From Alnus glutinosa (lineage: Eukaryota > Streptophyta > Magnoliopsida > Fagales > Betulaceae), in contig NC_084886.1 of NCBI RefSeq assembly GCF_958979055.1, forward strand, positions 13,316,654 through 13,380,653: a stretch of DNA of 64,000 nt. The letters are read 5' to 3'. Both the position numbers and the translations under genes were made by a program. Numbering within the stretch: position 1 is the first letter of the stretch; the number at the start of each line of letters is the position of its first letter. The notes under the pieces are model-generated. The model was not told the DNA's origin and searched no databases. It worked only from the letters and a program-made list of their open reading frames with translations. Positions 61,799-64,000 of this stretch are shown here, one piece after another.

Positions 61799-64000
61799 TC
61801 ATCTGTAGGGTTCAACCGGTGAAGATTCTTCAAGAACAGCTGCAGCCTCAAAGCATTCAGCAGCCTCTAGTTCTGTTGCTCCAACATCAGCTTTGTAGAG
61901 CAGCCCAAGATTGTACCAGGCAGAAGGGTTTGTTTTGTCGAGTCGAAGTGCATCAGTGAGAAGGCTTCTGACAACTGGCAAAGATTGGCCGCCTAGATCT
62001 CGGAGCACACAGGCAGTGGATATCAAGCTTGGGACATGGTTGGGTTCAACATCTAACGCTTTTCTGAATGCTTTCAGGGCTTCTTGGTGGAGATCCTTGG
62101 CTTCATAGAGTAAACCTAACAAGTCACCAAGTTTTGAGTTCATTAGATCTGGGCAAAAAAATTGATCTTCACACCCTACTTAAGAAATAACCAATATATG
62201 ACCAGATATTTTCATGACCTTGAAACATGGACAAAAATTTTAAAATACTGTGAGGTATGTGTCAAAATGACTCAAGGAAGAGAGACTAAAACAAACTTTG
62301 ATGCTATGTTTTTATGAGATATAGATTAAAATGCATTCCTACTTTTTCAAGCAACTTCAGTTTTTGGTTCCATTATGAATACAAGGAATGGCCACATATT
62401 TTGTGGAGGTTAGAAAGGCCCACAGCACACTTTAGAGGCTGACAGAAAAGTTTCGTTTCTACTTTGACCAGGACAGGCAGCTCTTTAGGATGTGAGGCTT
62501 CTCTGAGTCCAATTCTAAAATCTTAGCTCTTGTTTTGTTGTTTCCTCCTTCCACTTCGTTTTAAAGTGGTTTTTATTCTGGGGTATTGCCCCTGAGCTAT
62601 TGTATTTGTTCTTTGTTCTTTTTCAATGGATTATCACTTATCCAGAAAAAATACCTTCCAGAAGTTACATAGTGAAGTATCCCAGTTTGACTCTAGACAC
62701 TCTTCCATTGTAGTTGACATATCTGGAAGAGGGTGTGAGGACTAATCTAGTGGCTATAAAAAGTGTTTCCTCAAGTAGGTGACAAGACATGATTAATTTT
62801 AAACAAGCAAGATAAACAAAGCCATAAACTAAGAAATAAGGTTCTAATTCTGCAAGGACATAAAAGCAATGTATAAAGCAGAGTATACCTGTAGCATGCC
62901 ATCTAGAAGCAGAGTAAGGATTGATAGCCTGGGATTTTGAAAGACAAACCTCAGCATCCCGCCATTGTGACAAGCTTGTATATACATTAGCTAAATCATG
63001 CCATGTTTCCATTTCCAAGCTTCTGTCATGGTTTCTCCTACTCTGTAAGAGAAAAATGTAACTAAAGTAGGCCATTTGTTACCTCAAAAGAGTCTTTTGG
63101 AAATATTAATTGGGTGCATGGCTCAAAGTTAACCCAGTCAACTATTCTTTTTAGAAAGAAAGCTTTTAAACTTCACCATAACATATTCCAAATGTATTCT
63201 GAATAGCAAAACAAAATTCCAAACTGAAAAAGAAGGGACAATTTTGTAGATGGTGATGATGATTATGATGATAACAATAATAATATCTATAACAATAATA
63301 TGCTTTAAATTGATATGTTATAAATGCTTTAAAATTTATGTTTCAGCTAGACACATTTTCAAAACTATCAAAACATATTTGTCCATTTTGACTCCTAATT
63401 ACAATGCTACAAGAACAAATCTAAAATGCTTGCCCATCAGGCACCATACCTTTAGAAGTTTCTTCCGGCCACCGAAACTTTTAGTACGAACTTGAAGAAC
63501 TGCAAGAAGATGAGTATATGTCTCTATAGCATTCTTTAACCGACCTTGTGCAATCTGGAGTTTAGCTTTAGTTCGTAACAGTTCTCCTTGGTCCCACTTC
63601 CCAGTCTGATCCAAAGCAGCATTAATTACAGTCTCTGCATCGAGAAAACGTTTTTGAGCTGACAATATTCGTGCCAAAAGGATATACCCTTTAACACTAG
63701 ACCCAGCCTCAAGTTTCAACAGCTGCTTTGCATAATGAAGTGCAATATCCAACTTTCTTTGCTCAGCATATTCTAGGCAAAGATGAAAAACAATGTGTGG
63801 ATCTCTTTCTCTCATTGTTCTCTCAGCAGTTTCTAGTGCCTCAATTGCATCAGACTGCTTCAAAATCCTCTCAGAATCGGAAGCGACCAATCTGGATTCA
63901 GCTGACTGTAAAACACCCAGTAAGCAGTTTGCAACACTTGCCACTTGGCTGCATTTTCCATGCAATTCAGAAAGCGCTTTGCAAGCATAGTCAATCCCTT
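61799..64000 (-). CDS. NPG1/NPGR-type calmodulin-binding TPR protein, C-terminal part
   Basis: Exons (minus) 64000-63450 (5' continues beyond the window), 63042-62889 and 62115-61799; GT-AG, in frame, about 340 residues to the TGA stop. Tetratricopeptide helices are evident: HIVFHLCLEYAEQRKLDIALHYAKQLL, GYILLARILSAQKRFLDAETVI, WHDLANVYTSLSQWRDAEVCL, ASRWHATGLLYEAKDLHQEAL, NHVPSLISTACVLRDLGG and PSAWYNLGLLYKA. The C-terminus ECFEAAAVLEESSPVEPYR is the hallmark of the No Pollen Germination family (NPG1, NPGR1, NPGR2), which in Arabidopsis binds calmodulin and acts in pollen germination and plasma-membrane PI4-kinase complexes. Which paralogue it is cannot be decided from this part. No break seen. 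Confidence 0.92.

Overview
This window is nuclear DNA from a flowering plant, most likely a woody eudicot. The genes are split by long AT-rich introns with GT-AG borders, the encoded proteins include plastid-targeted ones, and non-coding DNA is crowded with miniature inverted-repeat elements (MITEs), L1-type LINE remnants and a copia remnant. No bacterial, organellar or viral gene organisation is visible. Gene models were assembled by hand from splice sites, reading-frame continuity and remembered family sequences; no search was run.

Layout. 1-5983 (-): 5' part of an NRT1/PTR (NPF5-type) transporter with four exons, running off the left edge; its introns hold a Mutator-like MITE and a 1.3-kb Harbinger-like element. 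6.1-16.9 kb: gene-poor repeat zone with a duplicated hAT MITE, a second Mutator-like MITE, a 1-kb poly(A)-tailed retroposon, and a hAT MITE nested in another inverted-repeat element. 17002-22800 (+): cyanate hydratase, four exons, with a gag-only copia remnant in intron 2. 23971-27150 (-): GDSL esterase/lipase, five exons, whose stop codon lies in the end of a MITE. 28540-31530 (+): MORF2-type plastid RNA-editing factor. 31.5-34.8 kb: intergenic DNA with an antisense LINE RNase H remnant. 39000-53644 (+), probably with a 5' UTR exon near 34.9 kb: a 936-residue U2AF65-like RNA-binding protein with RS-rich N-terminus, several L1 fragments in its introns, and a C-terminal UHM interrupted by about 200 acidic residues. 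55118-56417 (+): plastid ribosomal protein bL28c. 59405-59641 (+): an unrecognised 78-residue protein. 61799-64000 (-): C-terminal part of an NPG1/NPGR-type TPR protein.

The genes are independent plant transcription units, not an operon. The order MORF2 / U2AF-like RRM protein / plastid L28 matches, from memory, consecutive Arabidopsis loci At2g33430-At2g33450, which supports those three assignments. The two plastid proteins serve organelle RNA editing and translation, the RRM protein probably serves pre-mRNA splicing, and the others cover transport, cyanate detoxification and lipid ester hydrolysis.

The points most worth a second look are the split UHM, the MITE-derived stop codon of the GDSL gene, the apparent GC-AG intron in MORF2, the unidentified retroposon at 9519-10530, and the unknown small gene at 59405. 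I found no convincing new multi-gene system.
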